DNA of 64,000 nt from Pseudoflavonifractor phocaeensis (GCF_016901955.1 NZ_JACJLC010000002.1:38943-102942), one strand, 5' to 3'. Shown: positions 1 to 10,150, counted from the first letter of the stretch. Notes: a model not told the origin generated them from the letters alone. Made by a program: numbers and translations.

Positions 1-1
1 C

Positions 2-1192
2 ATGATGCGGGTGTGTAATCTGGACACCTGCCCTGTGGGAGTGGCCACCCAGAACCCGGAGCTGCGGAAACGCTTCGCCGGCAAGCCGGAGTATGTGGTC
101 AACTTCATGCGCTTCATCGCCCAGGAGCTGCGGGAACACATGGCCAGGCTGGGGGTGCGCACCGTGGAGGAGCTGGTGGGCCGCACCGACCTGCTGGCCG
201 TCCGCAGCCCCGCCGTCAACCACCGGGCCGCCACCGTGGACCTGTCCGCCCTGCTGGACAACCCCTGGGCTGGTCAGGAAAAGACCCACTTTGACCCCGC
301 CGACGCCTACGACTTCCACCTGGAGGATACGGTGGACCTGAAGGTGCTGGAAAAGAAGCTGGGGACCGCTCTGACAAAGGGAACTCCCAAGCGGCTGGAG
401 GTAGCGGTCTCCTCCACAGACCGGGCGGTAGGCACCATTCTTGGCTCCGATATCACCCGGCTCCACAGCGGTGCCCTGGCCGATGACACCTTTACCGTCA
501 AGTGTACCGGCGGCGGCGGCCAGTCCTTCGGCGCTTTCCTGCCCCGTGGCCTCACCCTGGAGCTGGAAGGCGATGCCAACGACTACCTGGGCAAGGGCCT
601 CTCTGGCGGCAAGCTGGTGGTCTATCCCCCCAAAAACAGCACCTTTGACCCGGCGGAAAACATTCTGGTAGGCAACGTTGCTCTGTACGGCGCCACCAGC
701 GGCCAGGCCTTCCTGAACGGGGTGGCCGGGGAGCGGTTCTGTGTCCGCAACTCGGGGGCCACCGCCGTGGTGGAGGGCGTCGGCGACCACGGCTGCGAGT
801 ATATGACCGGCGGTCGGGTGGTGGTGCTGGGTCCCACCGGCAAGAACTTCGCCGCCGGCATGAGCGGGGGCGTGGCCTATGTGCTGGACGAGGACCGGGA
901 TCTGTACCTGCGGCTGAACAAGGCTCTGGTGTCCATGGACCCTGTGACCGAAAAGCACGACGCCGCTGAGTTGCGGGAACTGATCCAGGCCCACGCCGAT
1001 GCTACCGGCTCGGCCAAGGCCAAGGCCATCCTGGCCGAGTTTGAGCGCTATCTGCCCCTCTTTAAGAAGATCCTGCCCCATGACTACGACCGGATGCTGC
1101 GTACCATCGCCCAGTACGAGGAGAAGGGCATGAGCCGGGAGGAGGCCCAGGTGGAGGCCTTTTACGTCAATACCCACCAGAAGGGGGAATAA
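2..1192 (+). CDS. gltB: glutamate synthase large subunit, C-terminal part
   Basis: The gene is cut by the window edge; 396 codons of a protein usually near 1500 residues are present. It begins just before the cysteine motif CNLDTCPVGVATQ, part of the 3Fe-4S site at the end of the FMN-binding synthase domain. It ends with the glycine-rich GXGXG beta-helix domain (GGGGQSFGAF, residues about 168-177, to about 300). With GltD the enzyme makes two glutamates from glutamine and 2-oxoglutarate using NADPH. gltD starts 2 bp after the stop, so the two are co-transcribed. The family call is firm; the true start is outside the window. Confidence 0.95.
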   Translation: MMRVCNLDTCPVGVATQNPELRKRFAGKPEYVVNFMRFIAQELREHMARLGVRTVEELVGRTDLLAVRSPAVNHRAATVDLSALLDNPWAGQEKTHFDPADAYDFHLEDTVDLKVLEKKLGTALTKGTPKRLEVAVSSTDRAVGTILGSDITRLHSGALADDTFTVKCTGGGGQSFGAFLPRGLTLELEGDANDYLGKGLSGGKLVVYPPKNSTFDPAENILVGNVALYGATSGQAFLNGVAGERFCVRNSGATAVVEGVGDHGCEYMTGGRVVVLGPTGKNFAAGMSGGVAYVLDEDRDLYLRLNKALVSMDPVTEKHDAAELRELIQAHADATGSAKAKAILAEFERYLPLFKKILPHDYDRMLRTIAQYEEKGMSREEAQVEAFYVNTHQKGE

Positions 1193-1194
1193 CC

Positions 1195-2652
1195 ATGGGA
1201 AAGCCCACTGGATTTATGGAATATCAGCGTCAGGGGAACCCCTCCCAGTCCCCCCTGGAGCGAATCAAGCATTATAACGAGTTCCACCCCCGGCTCAGCC
1301 GGGAGGACCGCCGGCGGCAGGGAGCCCGGTGCATGGAGTGCGGGGTACCCTTCTGCCAGTCGGGGGCGGTGCTGAATGGCATGGTATCCGGCTGCCCCCT
1401 CCACAACCTGATTCCCGAGTGGAATGACCTGGTGTACACCGGCAACTTTTCCCACGCCCTGGAGCGGCTGCTGAAGACCAACAACTTCCCCGAGTTTACC
1501 GGTCGGGTGTGCCCCGCCCTGTGTGAGGCGGCCTGCACCTGCGGGCTCCACGGGGACCCGGTCACCGTAAAGGACAATGAGTTGGGTATCATTGAGGACG
1601 CCTGGACCAGAGGGCTGGTGAGCCCCCGTCCTCCCAGATCCCGCACCGGCAAGCGGGTGGCGGTGGTGGGCTCCGGCCCCGCCGGCCTGGCCTGCGCCGA
1701 CCAGCTCAACCGCCGGGGGCACTCTGTCACCGTCTTTGAGCGTGAAGACCGGCCCGGCGGCCTGCTGATGTACGGAATCCCCAATATGAAGCTGGAAAAA
1801 AATATTGTCCAGCGCCGTCTGGACAAGATGACCGCTGAGGGCGTGGAATTCCGAACCGGGGTGGATGTGGGTAAAGGTATGTCCGCCCAGGAGCTGACCG
1901 CCCAGTTTGACGCCGTGGTGCTGTGCTGCGGCGCTACCCAGCCCCGGGATCTGTCTGTGCCCGGCCGGGATCTGGATGGGGTTTGGTTTGCGGTGGACTT
2001 TTTGAAGGAGACCACCCGCTCTCTGCTGTCCCACCAGCTGGCACCGGGCACCTACCCCTCCGCCCAGGACAAGCAGGTGGTCATCGTGGGCGGCGGCGAC
2101 ACCGGCAACGACTGCGTGGGCACCTGCATCCGCCACGGCTGTGCCAGCGTCACCCAGCTGGAGATGATGCCCAAGGCCCCTGACCGGCGGACTGAGCAAA
2201 ACCCCTGGCCGGAGTGGCCCCGGGTGTGCAAAACCGACTATGGCCAGGAGGAGTCCATCGCCCTGTTTGGTCACGACCCCCGGGTGTACGAGACTACAGT
2301 GTCCCGGCTGCTGGGGGACCAGGAGGGCAAGCTGACGGCGGTGGAAACCGTCCGTCTGGGTCCTGACCACCAGCCCATCGCCGGCACCGAGGAGGTGCTG
2401 GAATGTCAGCTGCTGCTCATCGCCGCCGGATTCCTGGGCGCCCAGGCCTATGTGCCTCAGGCCTTCGGAGTGGAGCTCACCCCCCGCTCCACCATGGTCA
2501 CCCAGGAGGGAAGCTACGCCACCGGCATCCCCGGCGTCTTCGCCGCTGGCGACGGACGGCGCGGCCAGTCCCTGGTTGTGTGGGCCATCCGGGAGGGCCG
2601 GGAAGCCGCCCGGGACGTGGACCAATATCTGATGGGATATACCAATTTATAA
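1195..2652 (+). CDS. gltD: glutamate synthase small subunit
   Basis: A 485-residue flavoprotein that passes electrons from NADPH to GltB. The N-terminal third has the cysteine-rich Fe-S region (CMECGVPFC, then [12 protein letters not shown]). An FAD-binding Rossmann motif follows ([17 protein letters not shown], about residue 153), then an NADPH-binding motif ([13 protein letters not shown], about 297). Length is normal for GltD. The ATG lies 2 bp behind the gltB stop, and its ribosome site (GGGGGA) is in the end of gltB, which suggests translational coupling. A second GltD-like protein at 17575-18972 belongs to a different complex, so this copy is the true GltD because it sits with gltB. Confidence 0.95.
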   Translation: MGKPTGFMEYQRQGNPSQSPLERIKHYNEFHPRLSREDRRRQGARCMECGVPFCQSGAVLNGMVSGCPLHNLIPEWNDLVYTGNFSHALERLLKTNNFPEFTGRVCPALCEAACTCGLHGDPVTVKDNELGIIEDAWTRGLVSPRPPRSRTGKRVAVVGSGPAGLACADQLNRRGHSVTVFEREDRPGGLLMYGIPNMKLEKNIVQRRLDKMTAEGVEFRTGVDVGKGMSAQELTAQFDAVVLCCGATQPRDLSVPGRDLDGVWFAVDFLKETTRSLLSHQLAPGTYPSAQDKQVVIVGGGDTGNDCVGTCIRHGCASVTQLEMMPKAPDRRTEQNPWPEWPRVCKTDYGQEESIALFGHDPRVYETTVSRLLGDQEGKLTAVETVRLGPDHQPIAGTEEVLECQLLLIAAGFLGAQAYVPQAFGVELTPRSTMVTQEGSYATGIPGVFAAGDGRRGQSLVVWAIREGREAARDVDQYLMGYTNL

Positions 2653-2656
2653 AGGC

Positions 2657-2694
2657 ATACGCCCCGGACATCTGAACAGATGTCCGGGGCGTAT
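2657..2694. terminator. bidirectional intrinsic terminator after gltBD
   Basis: A perfect 18-bp inverted repeat (left arm 2657-2674, right arm 2677-2694) with a 2-nt centre lies between the gltD stop and the stop of the opposite-strand LuxR-type gene. It can end both convergent transcripts. Confidence 0.85.
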
Positions 2695-2697
2695 TTA

Positions 2698-5049
2698 TTA
2701 CAGCAGCCGGTACTGTTCCGCCGCCCGCTTGACCTCGCCGCGGCGCTTCACTCCCAGCTTCTGCAAAATGTGACTCACATGGCTCTTTACCGTGGGCAAA
2801 CGGATACCCAGGATCTCCCCAATTTCCCCGTTGCTTTTGTCGGCGCACAGCAACCGGAGCACCTGCTGCTCCGCCGCCGTCAACGGCTCCCGGAGGCTCC
2901 GGCCGGGCCGCATGAAATCGGGATAGTATACCGCCTGGGTGCGGGCCGCCCGGGTCACCTTTTGAAGAAATTCTCCGGATCCATCCCATCGGCACTGCTT
3001 CAATAACGGCAACACCGCCACTCCGTAATTGGCCACCGGCCGGATGAACCGGTACTCCCAGGCCTCGTCCAGCGCCAGATCCAGTTCCTCCCGCCACTGC
3101 TCCATGTCCAGCCGCTGGTAGGCAATGGCCGAGAGCATATGGATCTGAATGCTGTCCAGGTGCCGGCGGCAGTCCTGGCAATAGATGCGCAGAGGGGCCA
3201 GGGTAAGCAGCGCATCCCCCTCCCGCTCCAGGGCGATCTCCGCCATGGCCTGGGTCAGATACTGGTACCGCCACATCACCCGGACGCGCTGAGGGTTTCG
3301 TGGCGCCTTCTCCCGGTACCAGGCAGTCACCTGATCCATCCGTCCCAGGCGAAGGCTGATCCGGCAGAGCATGGCCTCTATATTGGGCAGAAACCGCTGA
3401 TTCCCATCCTCCAGGAACCGGTCCCGCAGGGTCTCGATGGTGTTTTTGGCATCCTCCCCCCGGCCCGCGTCAGTCTGAGTCCTGGCCAGCAGGCCCACCA
3501 CCGCGAACTCCATGTCCGGGGTGCCCCGCCGCTGGATGTCGTTGAGCCTTGACATAAGTGCCAACATCCACCCGGACACATCCTCTCCCTTTTCATACTT
3601 GCTCTCGGCAACGGCGCACTCCGCCAGGCCCACTCCATCCCGGCCCAGGACGGCCTCCACAGGCCGGCGCATGGTGGCATACAGCAGATCGTCCTTCTTG
3701 CTCCAGTCGGAAAAATCCTTCCCTCCGTTCATCACGCTGGGCATCATGCTGGTCACCGAGAAGGGCGGCATCTTCACCCCACGGGCGGTGATGAGCTGGA
3801 AGGCGTTTGTGATAAAATCCAGAGTACCCCGCACCTCCCGCTGGGGCAGAGCAATATCCAGCCAGGCCTGCCGGACCCGGGCCTCCCGGCAGGCCTGGTC
3901 AGAGCATTTTCCCCCGGCAGCATAATCCCCCAGGGCCTGATACCACCGCTCGGACTGCTCGAACTCCAAGTTCATAGAACACAGCATGCTCATACCTTGC
4001 ATCAGGGCAGGAGACGCCAGGATCTCCTCATCCGGCAGGGCATAATAATACCGCTCCATCTCGTAATAGTGCCCCAGTCCCGGATGGAGCTGGGCGTTTT
4101 TCACCAGCAGCTCGGAGATTTTGCCGTGGTTCCCGCTCCGCTCGTAGCAATTCAGCGCCGATTCATAATCCTCCGCCAGCTCATAGTACAGCCCCCCTCT
4201 CTGGAGGATGCTCCGTCGTCCTTCCTCGGTATAGGCCTGCTCCAGCTCCCACAGCAGGAACTGTCGGTAGAGGGGCCAGAATCGGTAGACCCCTGGCTCC
4301 TCCTGGAGGAGCATGTTGCTGTCCCGCCGGATCCGCGCCAGCATCTCCCCCACCTGGCTGTCTCCGCTGACGATCCGCGCCAGCTCCAGGTCAAACCGCT
4401 CAAAGAGGGACAGCCCCATCATCAGCTGCCGGTACGGCTGTGCATACCGACGAAATACCGCCTCCTCCAGGTGGTAAAACAGCGCCTGGCGGGCTCGCTC
4501 CACCAGCATATCATCCAGGGGCTTTCCCTCCGCCAGCAGCCGGGCCAGAATGGCCGTCCCCAGCGGATAGCCCTGAGCCACCTCCTGGACGGCTTCCAGC
4601 TCAGTCCCAATGCGGGTCGTTCCCAGCCGTTCCAGCAGCTGGGCAGTATTCTCCCGGTCAAAAAACAGCGTTTTGGTCTGGATTTGGGTCATCAGCCCGG
4701 TAAACTGGAAAGGCATCAGCCAACCGGGCGTGGCTCCCCGGGTCAGGAGCACGAACCGCTTGTCCTGACTGGTCCGGATCAGTTCGCATACCGCCTGCTG
4801 CTCGCTGTCGTCCAGCTCCTGCAGGTCGTCCACCAGCAGCACATCCCACCCCTCGCCGTCCCGGGGCAGGTCGAACCGAGGCTCCAGCCCGGAGCAGGAG
4901 TACACCCGCCGGCCGGCCAGCAGACGGGTGGCCAGGGTAGTCTTGCCAAAGCCGCAGGGGGCGCTGAACAGCACCACCCGCCCCCGTTCCATGGCGGCCT
5001 GGAATCGCTCCGTCACCTGTGGTCTCAGCACAATGATTTCTTCTTCCAC
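2698..5049 (-). CDS. MalT-like LuxR-family transcriptional regulator
   Basis: A 783-residue protein built like MalT/LAL regulators. An N-terminal ATPase has Walker A ([11 protein letters not shown], about 31-41) and Walker B ([11 protein letters not shown], about 69-79). A long helical, TPR-like middle follows, then a C-terminal LuxR helix-turn-helix ([12 protein letters not shown] to [10 protein letters not shown], about 720-770). Such proteins bind ATP and an inducer, oligomerise and activate sigma-70 promoters. Translation starts at GTG, 7 nt after GGAGAG; an ATG just upstream is out of frame. The gene is monocistronic and faces gltBD. Its target and inducer cannot be read from the window. 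Confidence 0.85.
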   Translation of the reverse strand: MEEEIIVLRPQVTERFQAAMERGRVVLFSAPCGFGKTTLATRLLAGRRVYSCSGLEPRFDLPRDGEGWDVLLVDDLQELDDSEQQAVCELIRTSQDKRFVLLTRGATPGWLMPFQFTGLMTQIQTKTLFFDRENTAQLLERLGTTRIGTELEAVQEVAQGYPLGTAILARLLAEGKPLDDMLVERARQALFYHLEEAVFRRYAQPYRQLMMGLSLFERFDLELARIVSGDSQVGEMLARIRRDSNMLLQEEPGVYRFWPLYRQFLLWELEQAYTEEGRRSILQRGGLYYELAEDYESALNCYERSGNHGKISELLVKNAQLHPGLGHYYEMERYYYALPDEEILASPALMQGMSMLCSMNLEFEQSERWYQALGDYAAGGKCSDQACREARVRQAWLDIALPQREVRGTLDFITNAFQLITARGVKMPPFSVTSMMPSVMNGGKDFSDWSKKDDLLYATMRRPVEAVLGRDGVGLAECAVAESKYEKGEDVSGWMLALMSRLNDIQRRGTPDMEFAVVGLLARTQTDAGRGEDAKNTIETLRDRFLEDGNQRFLPNIEAMLCRISLRLGRMDQVTAWYREKAPRNPQRVRVMWRYQYLTQAMAEIALEREGDALLTLAPLRIYCQDCRRHLDSIQIHMLSAIAYQRLDMEQWREELDLALDEAWEYRFIRPVANYGVAVLPLLKQCRWDGSGEFLQKVTRAARTQAVYYPDFMRPGRSLREPLTAAEQQVLRLLCADKSNGEIGEILGIRLPTVKSHVSHILQKLGVKRRGEVKRAAEQYRLL

Positions 5050-5119
5050 AGCATCTCTCTCCTGTTCCCACCGGGTTTGCTTATCTACAGTATAGCAAAC
5101 TTTCCTACCGTTTGCACCA

Positions 5120-5156
5120 GCAAAAAAGAGGCTGTCGCGTCCGCAACAGCCTCTTT
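5120..5156 (-). terminator. intrinsic terminator after the YesL-like gene
   Basis: An 11-bp stem (5125-5135 with 5146-5156) is followed, read on the minus strand, by a T-run. It ends the YesL-like/DUF4317 transcription direction and separates it from the LuxR-type gene. Confidence 0.8.
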
Positions 5157-5163
5157 CGCGTCG

Positions 5164-5802
5164 TTATTCGGTCTCTCCGTTCTCTTCCCCCGCCCGCTGG
5201 GCGTCGATATAGGGCTTGAAGATCCTCTCCAGTATCAGAGAGTGGAGCCAGGCTACGATCACCGGCATCACAAAAATCAGGACGTAAAGCACAGAGCAGA
5301 TCACCACGGCGGCATAAAAGATCAGTCCGATGAGCACCGTCCAGGGCAGATTGGCAATGGCCAGCTTGCAGCAGTTCACCAGCAGGCCGCTGACCTGGAA
5401 GGTAAACCGGGAAAGCACAGGAAAGAGATAGCACCCGATGCCGATGGGCAGCAGGGAAAACACCAGAAAGGCATAGTAGATCACGCCGCCCGCCTGACTC
5501 ACCGCCGTTCCCTGATAGAGAACGCCCTGAATAAAGACCAGCGCCACCGCCACCGGGATCACCACCAGGGTGGTCAGCACCCCTACCTTCAGGTTTGCCC
5601 GGAAGGTCTGGAAAAACACTCCCCAGCTGTTGCGCTGGTTGCCCCGGAGGCAGCGCACCACCGTGTGATACAGGGCGGCGGTGGCGGGGCCCAGGGTCAC
5701 CACCGGCAGCGAGCAGGCCAACCAGAATACGCTGAGCAGCAAAATGTCCACGATCTTTTCTGTGATCCGGTAAAACCACAGATCCGGATTGAAAATGCCC
5801 AT
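5164..5802 (-). CDS. YesL-like (DUF624) membrane protein
   Basis: A 212-residue protein with about five hydrophobic segments. It has the N-terminal pattern of the YesL/DUF624 family (FNPDLWFYRITEKIVDILLL, then LPVVTLGPATAALYHTV). Family members often lie near carbohydrate uptake genes and have no defined biochemical role. The C-terminus is charged (AQRAGEENGETE) and likely cytoplasmic. It lies 69 bp downstream of the DUF4317 gene on the same strand and is followed by a good terminator, so it may be the last gene of that unit. Function is unknown; the family match is by pattern. Confidence 0.75.
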   Translation of the reverse strand: MGIFNPDLWFYRITEKIVDILLLSVFWLACSLPVVTLGPATAALYHTVVRCLRGNQRNSWGVFFQTFRANLKVGVLTTLVVIPVAVALVFIQGVLYQGTAVSQAGGVIYYAFLVFSLLPIGIGCYLFPVLSRFTFQVSGLLVNCCKLAIANLPWTVLIGLIFYAAVVICSVLYVLIFVMPVIVAWLHSLILERIFKPYIDAQRAGEENGETE

Positions 5803-5871
5803 GCCTTCATCCCCCTGTCGATTTCGCTGGAATGATTGTACCCCATTTCTCCCAAAGATGCAACGCTGCCC

Positions 5872-7005
5872 TTACCCTTCGATCCGGATAGGCACCCCAT
5901 TGACCTCCACCTCTCCCTCGACGGGGATGAGAATGTACTTTTTGCCGTCGATGACCCGGGTCTCCACCAGGCCGCTGTACTCCGGGGATACCTTTACGGT
6001 CACGTCGGGCGTGGACAGCTCCACCTGCCTGGCATTTACCAGGTTCTTGGGGCTGAGCCGGGTGTCCTCTCCAAAGCTGTCGTCATACCGGCTGTCAAAG
6101 GAGGCAATGTGACTCTCGCTCACCCCGCAGGACTGGAGCACGCACTTCACCGCCCCCTTGGACACCAGCAGGGGTTCTTCCTCCTTGTTCTCCTTGTGCT
6201 CCTCCACCAGCTCCCGCAGCTGCTCGTGGACGGCCTGCACCACCTCGTAGCTGCATTCCTCTCCCAGGGAGTCCCCCAACAGGGCCTGGAAGGTCTCCTT
6301 CTGGGCCTGGGCGGGCATGGGAGGCTCAACGGCAAAGACCGCCTGGGCAAAATCCGGGTGGTTTTCTCCCACGTCCCGGTTATAATAAAGGGCGTTGTAC
6401 AAATTGGTGGAGCGGTCGTCAAAGGCCGGGAACAGGAAGCCCAGCTCCGGAGACGCGACCAGCCAGTCAGCCTGCCGGTTGTAAAAGCGGTTCTCCCGTA
6501 CGTAAAAGCTGAGGGCCGGTTTTGTCTGCTTCACCGGGCAGATGCTGCACAGGATATAGGAATACACCTCCTCCGAGGCATCCTTCTGCGCCTCCCCGTC
6601 CTTGGCCTTATAGGGCACATCGTAGCGGTCGTGGGCCAGGAGGATCAGGTAGTTTCCCTCCAGGTCCAGGCTGCCGATGGCCTTCTGGAAAAAGGCCTGC
6701 ACCGCCTCCTCGTCCCGCAGGGCGCTGTCCCGCAGGGCCATGAGCAGCCTGTGCTCCTCTCCGCTGACCACCTGGCCGGTGGCAAACGTGATATCCAGCA
6801 GATTTCGGTCCATCCCACCGGACAGAGTGCGCCGCAGGAGGCTCAGCAGCTTTTCGCTCTCCTCCTGGCCCATCATGGCCAGGGACTGGTCAAACTGGGA
6901 GACGATCTCCCCCTTTTCATTCACGTAGCATCCCCGCACGTGGGTGATGGCGCTCTTGTCCGCCTTGAACCGGCGGCGCAGCTCTGCCGCTTCCTTTTCC
7001 TTCAT
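5872..7005 (-). CDS. DUF4317 family protein
   Basis: A 377-residue soluble protein whose start (MKEKEAAELRRRFKADKSAI, then RGCYVNEKGEIVS) and length match the DUF4317 family of Clostridia. No catalytic motif, signal peptide or membrane segment is visible. The ATG has GGAGGA about 7 nt upstream. The flavodoxin-like gene ends 49 bp upstream on the same strand, so the two may be transcribed together. No biochemical role is known for this family, and context does not suggest one. Confidence 0.75.
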   Translation of the reverse strand: MKEKEAAELRRRFKADKSAITHVRGCYVNEKGEIVSQFDQSLAMMGQEESEKLLSLLRRTLSGGMDRNLLDITFATGQVVSGEEHRLLMALRDSALRDEEAVQAFFQKAIGSLDLEGNYLILLAHDRYDVPYKAKDGEAQKDASEEVYSYILCSICPVKQTKPALSFYVRENRFYNRQADWLVASPELGFLFPAFDDRSTNLYNALYYNRDVGENHPDFAQAVFAVEPPMPAQAQKETFQALLGDSLGEECSYEVVQAVHEQLRELVEEHKENKEEEPLLVSKGAVKCVLQSCGVSESHIASFDSRYDDSFGEDTRLSPKNLVNARQVELSTPDVTVKVSPEYSGLVETRVIDGKKYILIPVEGEVEVNGVPIRIEG

Positions 7006-7053
7006 GCTTCATTCCTCCATCCCGGGTCCGGGTTTTCCAGGATGCCGCCCGGG

Positions 7054-7662
7054 TCAGCGCCCCTCGATCTCCATGGTCTCCATCTGCGCTCTGGTGATAC
7101 CGTTGCGCTTGCCGTAGTTCTCCCAATAGGTGGTGGACGCCCCCAGGTACATCTTCTTGGTGATGGGCATGGTCACCTTCAGCCGCCGGCTCCGGCCGGT
7201 CGCCATGGCGGCGGCCAGCTTCCCAATCTTCCGCCGCACCAGGAAGGCGAAGGGGGTGTTCAAAATGGCCTCGCCGCCCCCGATCTCCAGCACGGAGCCG
7301 AAGGGGTAGCCGTTGGCCTGACAAAAAGCCTGGATGATCTCCACCGCCACGTCGTTCTGCTCCGGCTCCAGAAAGCCGCAGTTGATGAGCACCGATACCC
7401 TGGGCTTCTCCGCCGGCGGATGCTCCGCCAGGGCGCGCAGGAAGTGCAGCAGGGTCACCGGCGGGCTGTCGGCGTACAGGGGGAACACCAGCAGCAGCTG
7501 GTCACAATCCGCCGCAGCCCGGCACAGCTCCAGGTGGTTGGTCTTGGTGATGGCCCGGTACTCGGTATCCATCCGGCTGGCCTTGGCGAACAGGGCTGCG
7601 TACTGCTTGGAATTGGACCGGGGCTCCCGGGGACTTCCGTTGAGGATCAATATCTTTCCCAT
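7054..7662 (-). CDS. flavodoxin-fold NAD(P)H-dependent oxidoreductase
   Basis: A 202-residue protein starting with a flavodoxin-like beta strand and phosphate loop (MGKILILNGSPREPRSNSKQ), typical of NADPH-dependent FMN reductases. Such proteins bind FMN and reduce quinones, iron or other acceptors. The start ATG overlaps the end of the upstream gene (7647-8162) by 16 bp and has GAGGTG 5 nt before it, so the two are translationally coupled and may form one complex. The electron acceptor is unknown. Confidence 0.7.
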   Translation of the reverse strand: MGKILILNGSPREPRSNSKQYAALFAKASRMDTEYRAITKTNHLELCRAAADCDQLLLVFPLYADSPPVTLLHFLRALAEHPPAEKPRVSVLINCGFLEPEQNDVAVEIIQAFCQANGYPFGSVLEIGGGEAILNTPFAFLVRRKIGKLAAAMATGRSRRLKVTMPITKKMYLGASTTYWENYGKRNGITRAQMETMEIEGR

Positions 7663-8162
7663 GTCAGCACCTCATCCCGTACCGCCTGCTCCACGCCGTC
7701 CTCCGGCCCAAATTCCACCCGTACGTCCTGAAAATTCATATTGCTGGCATTGCGCTCCACCAGACGGCGAAAAATTTCCCGCTCCCGGCAGGAGACCTCC
7801 CCATAGCCCAGAACCACCGCCCGCTTGGGGACCACCCGCCGCTGGTAGTGGTGGCTCTCCCCGTGGAGCAGGCGGATAAAGGCCTTCTGGACGGGAATGG
7901 CCCGCTCCAGCATGGTTTTCATCACGGTGTCATAGCAGCCGTATACAACCCGGGTAACATACAGCACCCGGTCGCTGGCCGCCATCAGAGGGTATATCTT
8001 CACCGCGTCGTCCCGGATCACGCACTTGCCGGGAGTCTTGGTCCAGCAGCCGAAACACCCCACGCAGTTGGTGATCTTCATCTGGGAGAGATCCACCCAC
8101 TTGGTCACATCCGGGTCTGCCGGAGGCAGTTCCAGATGCCGGTCGCTCATAATCAAATTCAT
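7647..8162 (-). CDS. flavodoxin-like protein with cysteine cluster
   Basis: A 171-residue protein of the NADPH-dependent FMN reductase / iron-sulfur flavoprotein type. The motif NCVGCFGCWTKTPGKC (about residues 33-48) holds four cysteines and could carry an Fe-S cluster. LYVTRVVYGCYDTVMKTMLER resembles the flavin-proximal segment of these proteins. I chose ATG 8162 over an earlier in-frame ATG at 8228 because GAGGAG lies 7 nt before it. The typical N-terminal phosphate loop is short or degenerate here (MNLIMSDRHLEL), so FMN binding may rely on the overlapping partner gene 7054-7662. Substrate unknown. Confidence 0.65.
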   Translation of the reverse strand: MNLIMSDRHLELPPADPDVTKWVDLSQMKITNCVGCFGCWTKTPGKCVIRDDAVKIYPLMAASDRVLYVTRVVYGCYDTVMKTMLERAIPVQKAFIRLLHGESHHYQRRVVPKRAVVLGYGEVSCREREIFRRLVERNASNMNFQDVRVEFGPEDGVEQAVRDEVLTWERY

Positions 8163-8272
8163 ACTGTACTCCTCTGCTTTCGGCGGTGGAATCCAGCTTT
8201 CTGTCCCGCTGTCAAAAAAATAATCCAAACCTATCTCCTGTCGGAAACAAGTTCGGATTATCTTAGTTTGGT

Positions 8273-8356
8273 GCGCGAGGCGGGACTTGAACCCGCACGT
8301 GCGTAATGCACACTAGAACCTGAATCTAGCGAGTCTGCCAATTCCACCACTCGCGC
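8273..8356 (-). tRNA. tRNA-Leu (CAG)
   Basis: A class II tRNA with a 7-bp acceptor stem (GCGCGAG/CTCGCGC), a long variable arm and a T-loop TTCAAGT. The anticodon stem CTAGA/TCTAG encloses loop TTCAGGT, giving anticodon CAG. CCA is not encoded. It lies between the two flavodoxin-like genes and the azoreductase-like gene. Confidence 0.95.
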
Positions 8357-8391
8357 ATTTGATTGTTGCGCTTTTGCTCAGCGCAGGATTT

Positions 8392-8420
8392 ATATTACCA
8401 CGTCCGTCCCCCATTGTCAA
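8392..8420 (-). promoter_or_regulatory. promoter of tRNA-Leu
   Basis: On the minus strand TTGACA (8415-8420) and TAATAT (8392-8397) are 17 bp apart, about 36 bp upstream of the mature tRNA 5' end. Confidence 0.75.
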
Positions 8421-8480
8421 CCACTTTTTTCTGTTTTTCGCATTTTCTTTTTCGCTGCCGACCTTGCCTCAGCTCCTCTC

Positions 8481-8519
8481 TTGTGATAGCATAAAGTCAA
8501 GCATTATACAAGCATTATA
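8481..8519 (+). promoter_or_regulatory. probable promoter with a direct repeat
   Basis: TTGTGA (8481-8486) and TATACA (8505-8510) are 18 bp apart upstream of the azoreductase-like gene. A 10-bp direct repeat AAGCATTATA lies at 8499-8508 and 8510-8519, one helical turn apart, and could be a regulator site or a second -10 element. Confidence 0.45.
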
Positions 8520-8548
8520 ATCTTGAAAACCACGCGGGAGTGTTTGCT

Positions 8549-9154
8549 ATGGATGAGCTTCTGTTTATCAACGCCTGTGTCCGGGGGGAGCGTTCCCGCT
8601 CCCTGAAACTGGCCCGGCATTTTCTGGCCAGGTGGCAGGCCCTCCACCCTCAGGCCACCGTGGTCCAGCGGGATCTGTGTACCGACCGTCTGCCTCCTCA
8701 ATACCCGGAGGTGCTGGAGGAACGGGACGCCCTGTGGAACGCCGGTCAGCTGGATCATCCTATGTTCGATCCCGCCCATCAGTTTGCCAACGCCGGTAAG
8801 CTGGTCATCGCCGCTCCCTTCTGGGACCTGTCCTTCCCCGCCATTCTGAAAATCTACCTGGAGCGGATCTCCGTTACCGACATCACCTTTGGCTATGACG
8901 AGCAAGGCAACAACGTCGGGCTGTGCCGGGCGGACAAGCTGCTGCTCATCACCACCCGGGGCGGGGACTTCTCCAGGCCGGAGACCGCCTGGATGGAGAT
9001 GGGGGCCCGGCAGCTGGAGGCTCTGTGCGCCATGTACGGTATTGATCAGTTCCACTGCCTGGCCGCCGAGGGACTGGACGACGTGCGCAACGATAAGGAC
9101 GCCCTGATGGCCCAGGCTATGGTCCGGGCGGAGGCTTTGGCGGAGGTGTTTTAA
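8549..9154 (+). CDS. FMN-dependent NADH-azoreductase-like protein
   Basis: A 201-residue flavodoxin-fold protein of the AcpD/azoreductase type, which uses FMN and NAD(P)H for two-electron reduction of quinones or azo dyes. Supporting segments are LLFINACVRGERSRSLKLAR at the N-terminus and the active-site-like AAPFWDLSFPAILKIYLERI (about 90-109). I start at ATG 8549 (GGGAG 8 nt upstream) and not at the GTG at 8540, which overlaps that site. The stop TAA is followed at once by the asparaginase start, so both genes form an operon. Physiological substrate unknown. Confidence 0.75.
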   Translation: MDELLFINACVRGERSRSLKLARHFLARWQALHPQATVVQRDLCTDRLPPQYPEVLEERDALWNAGQLDHPMFDPAHQFANAGKLVIAAPFWDLSFPAILKIYLERISVTDITFGYDEQGNNVGLCRADKLLLITTRGGDFSRPETAWMEMGARQLEALCAMYGIDQFHCLAAEGLDDVRNDKDALMAQAMVRAEALAEVF

Positions 9155-10150
9155 GTGAGGCCCCGGATCCTGCTGCTCACCACCGGCGGCACCATCGCCT
9201 CCCTACCCACCGGGGCGGGGCTGGCTCCCGGCCTGGCCGGGGATGAGCTCACCCGGCTCCTTCCCCACGGGGTGACCGACTCCTATGAGATCACCATCCA
9301 GGATGTCCTCCATCTGGACTCCTCCAATATCCAGCCGGAGGAGTGGCAGACCATCGCCCGTCAGGTCTTCGCCAAACGGGAGGCCTACGACGGCATCGTC
9401 ATCACCCACGGCACCGACACCATGGCCTACACCGCCTCGGTGCTCTCCTTCATGCTGCGGGGCATCCCCATCCCGGTGGTGCTCACCGGGGCCCAGCTGC
9501 CCATGACCCACCCCCTCAGCGACGGTATGGAAAACCTGCGCACTGCCCTGGCCATGGCGGCCTCTGGGGTGGCGGGCGTCTTTCTGGCCTTCGACCGGAA
9601 GGTCATCCTGGGTTGCCGGGCGGTCAAGACCCGTACCACCGATTTTGACGCCTTTGAAAGTGTCAACTGGCCTCTGGCCGCCAGCGTGGACGGCAAGGGG
9701 CTTCAGATCCACTCGGCCGCCATTCCCTCTGCCTCCGGGGCCTGCTCCCTTCGGGACAGGCTGTGCGACAAGGTGTTCCTCATCAAGCTCACCCCCGGCC
9801 TGGACCCGGAGATCTTCGATATGCTCCTTCAGATGCACTACCGGGGCATCGTCATCGAGGCCTTCGGAGCGGGAGGCCTCCACTTTGTCCGCCGGGACCT
9901 CATCGCCAAGCTTCAGGCCGCCGCCCAGGCGGGGATGACGGTGGTGGTATGCAGCCAGTGTCTGTATGAACCCAGCGACTTCTCCCTTTATGAGGTGGGC
10001 CAACGGGCCCTGGAGCAGGGGGTCATCCAGGGCCGGGACATGACCACTGAGGCGGCGGTGACCAAGCTGATGTGGGTGCTGGGCCAGACCGACGATCGGG
10101 AGATCATCCGGGACTACATGGAGCGATCCCTGGCGGGAGAGATGGCCTGA
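9155..10150 (+). CDS. L-asparaginase
   Basis: A 331-residue protein of the bacterial type I/II asparaginase family that hydrolyses asparagine to aspartate and ammonia. The first catalytic motif TTGGTIAS is at about residues 9-16 and the second, THGTDTMAYT, at about 82-91. No signal peptide is seen, so the enzyme is likely cytoplasmic. It starts at GTG directly after the TAA of the azoreductase gene, with no gap, so translation depends on the upstream gene. Length fits the family. Whether glutamine is also used cannot be told. Confidence 0.9.
   Translation: MRPRILLLTTGGTIASLPTGAGLAPGLAGDELTRLLPHGVTDSYEITIQDVLHLDSSNIQPEEWQTIARQVFAKREAYDGIVITHGTDTMAYTASVLSFMLRGIPIPVVLTGAQLPMTHPLSDGMENLRTALAMAASGVAGVFLAFDRKVILGCRAVKTRTTDFDAFESVNWPLAASVDGKGLQIHSAAIPSASGACSLRDRLCDKVFLIKLTPGLDPEIFDMLLQMHYRGIVIEAFGAGGLHFVRRDLIAKLQAAAQAGMTVVVCSQCLYEPSDFSLYEVGQRALEQGVIQGRDMTTEAAVTKLMWVLGQTDDREIIRDYMERSLAGEMA

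Noticed and set aside
1162..2625. Minus-strand open frame of 487 codons
   Set aside because: Shadow of gltD, which carries all expected cofactor motifs.
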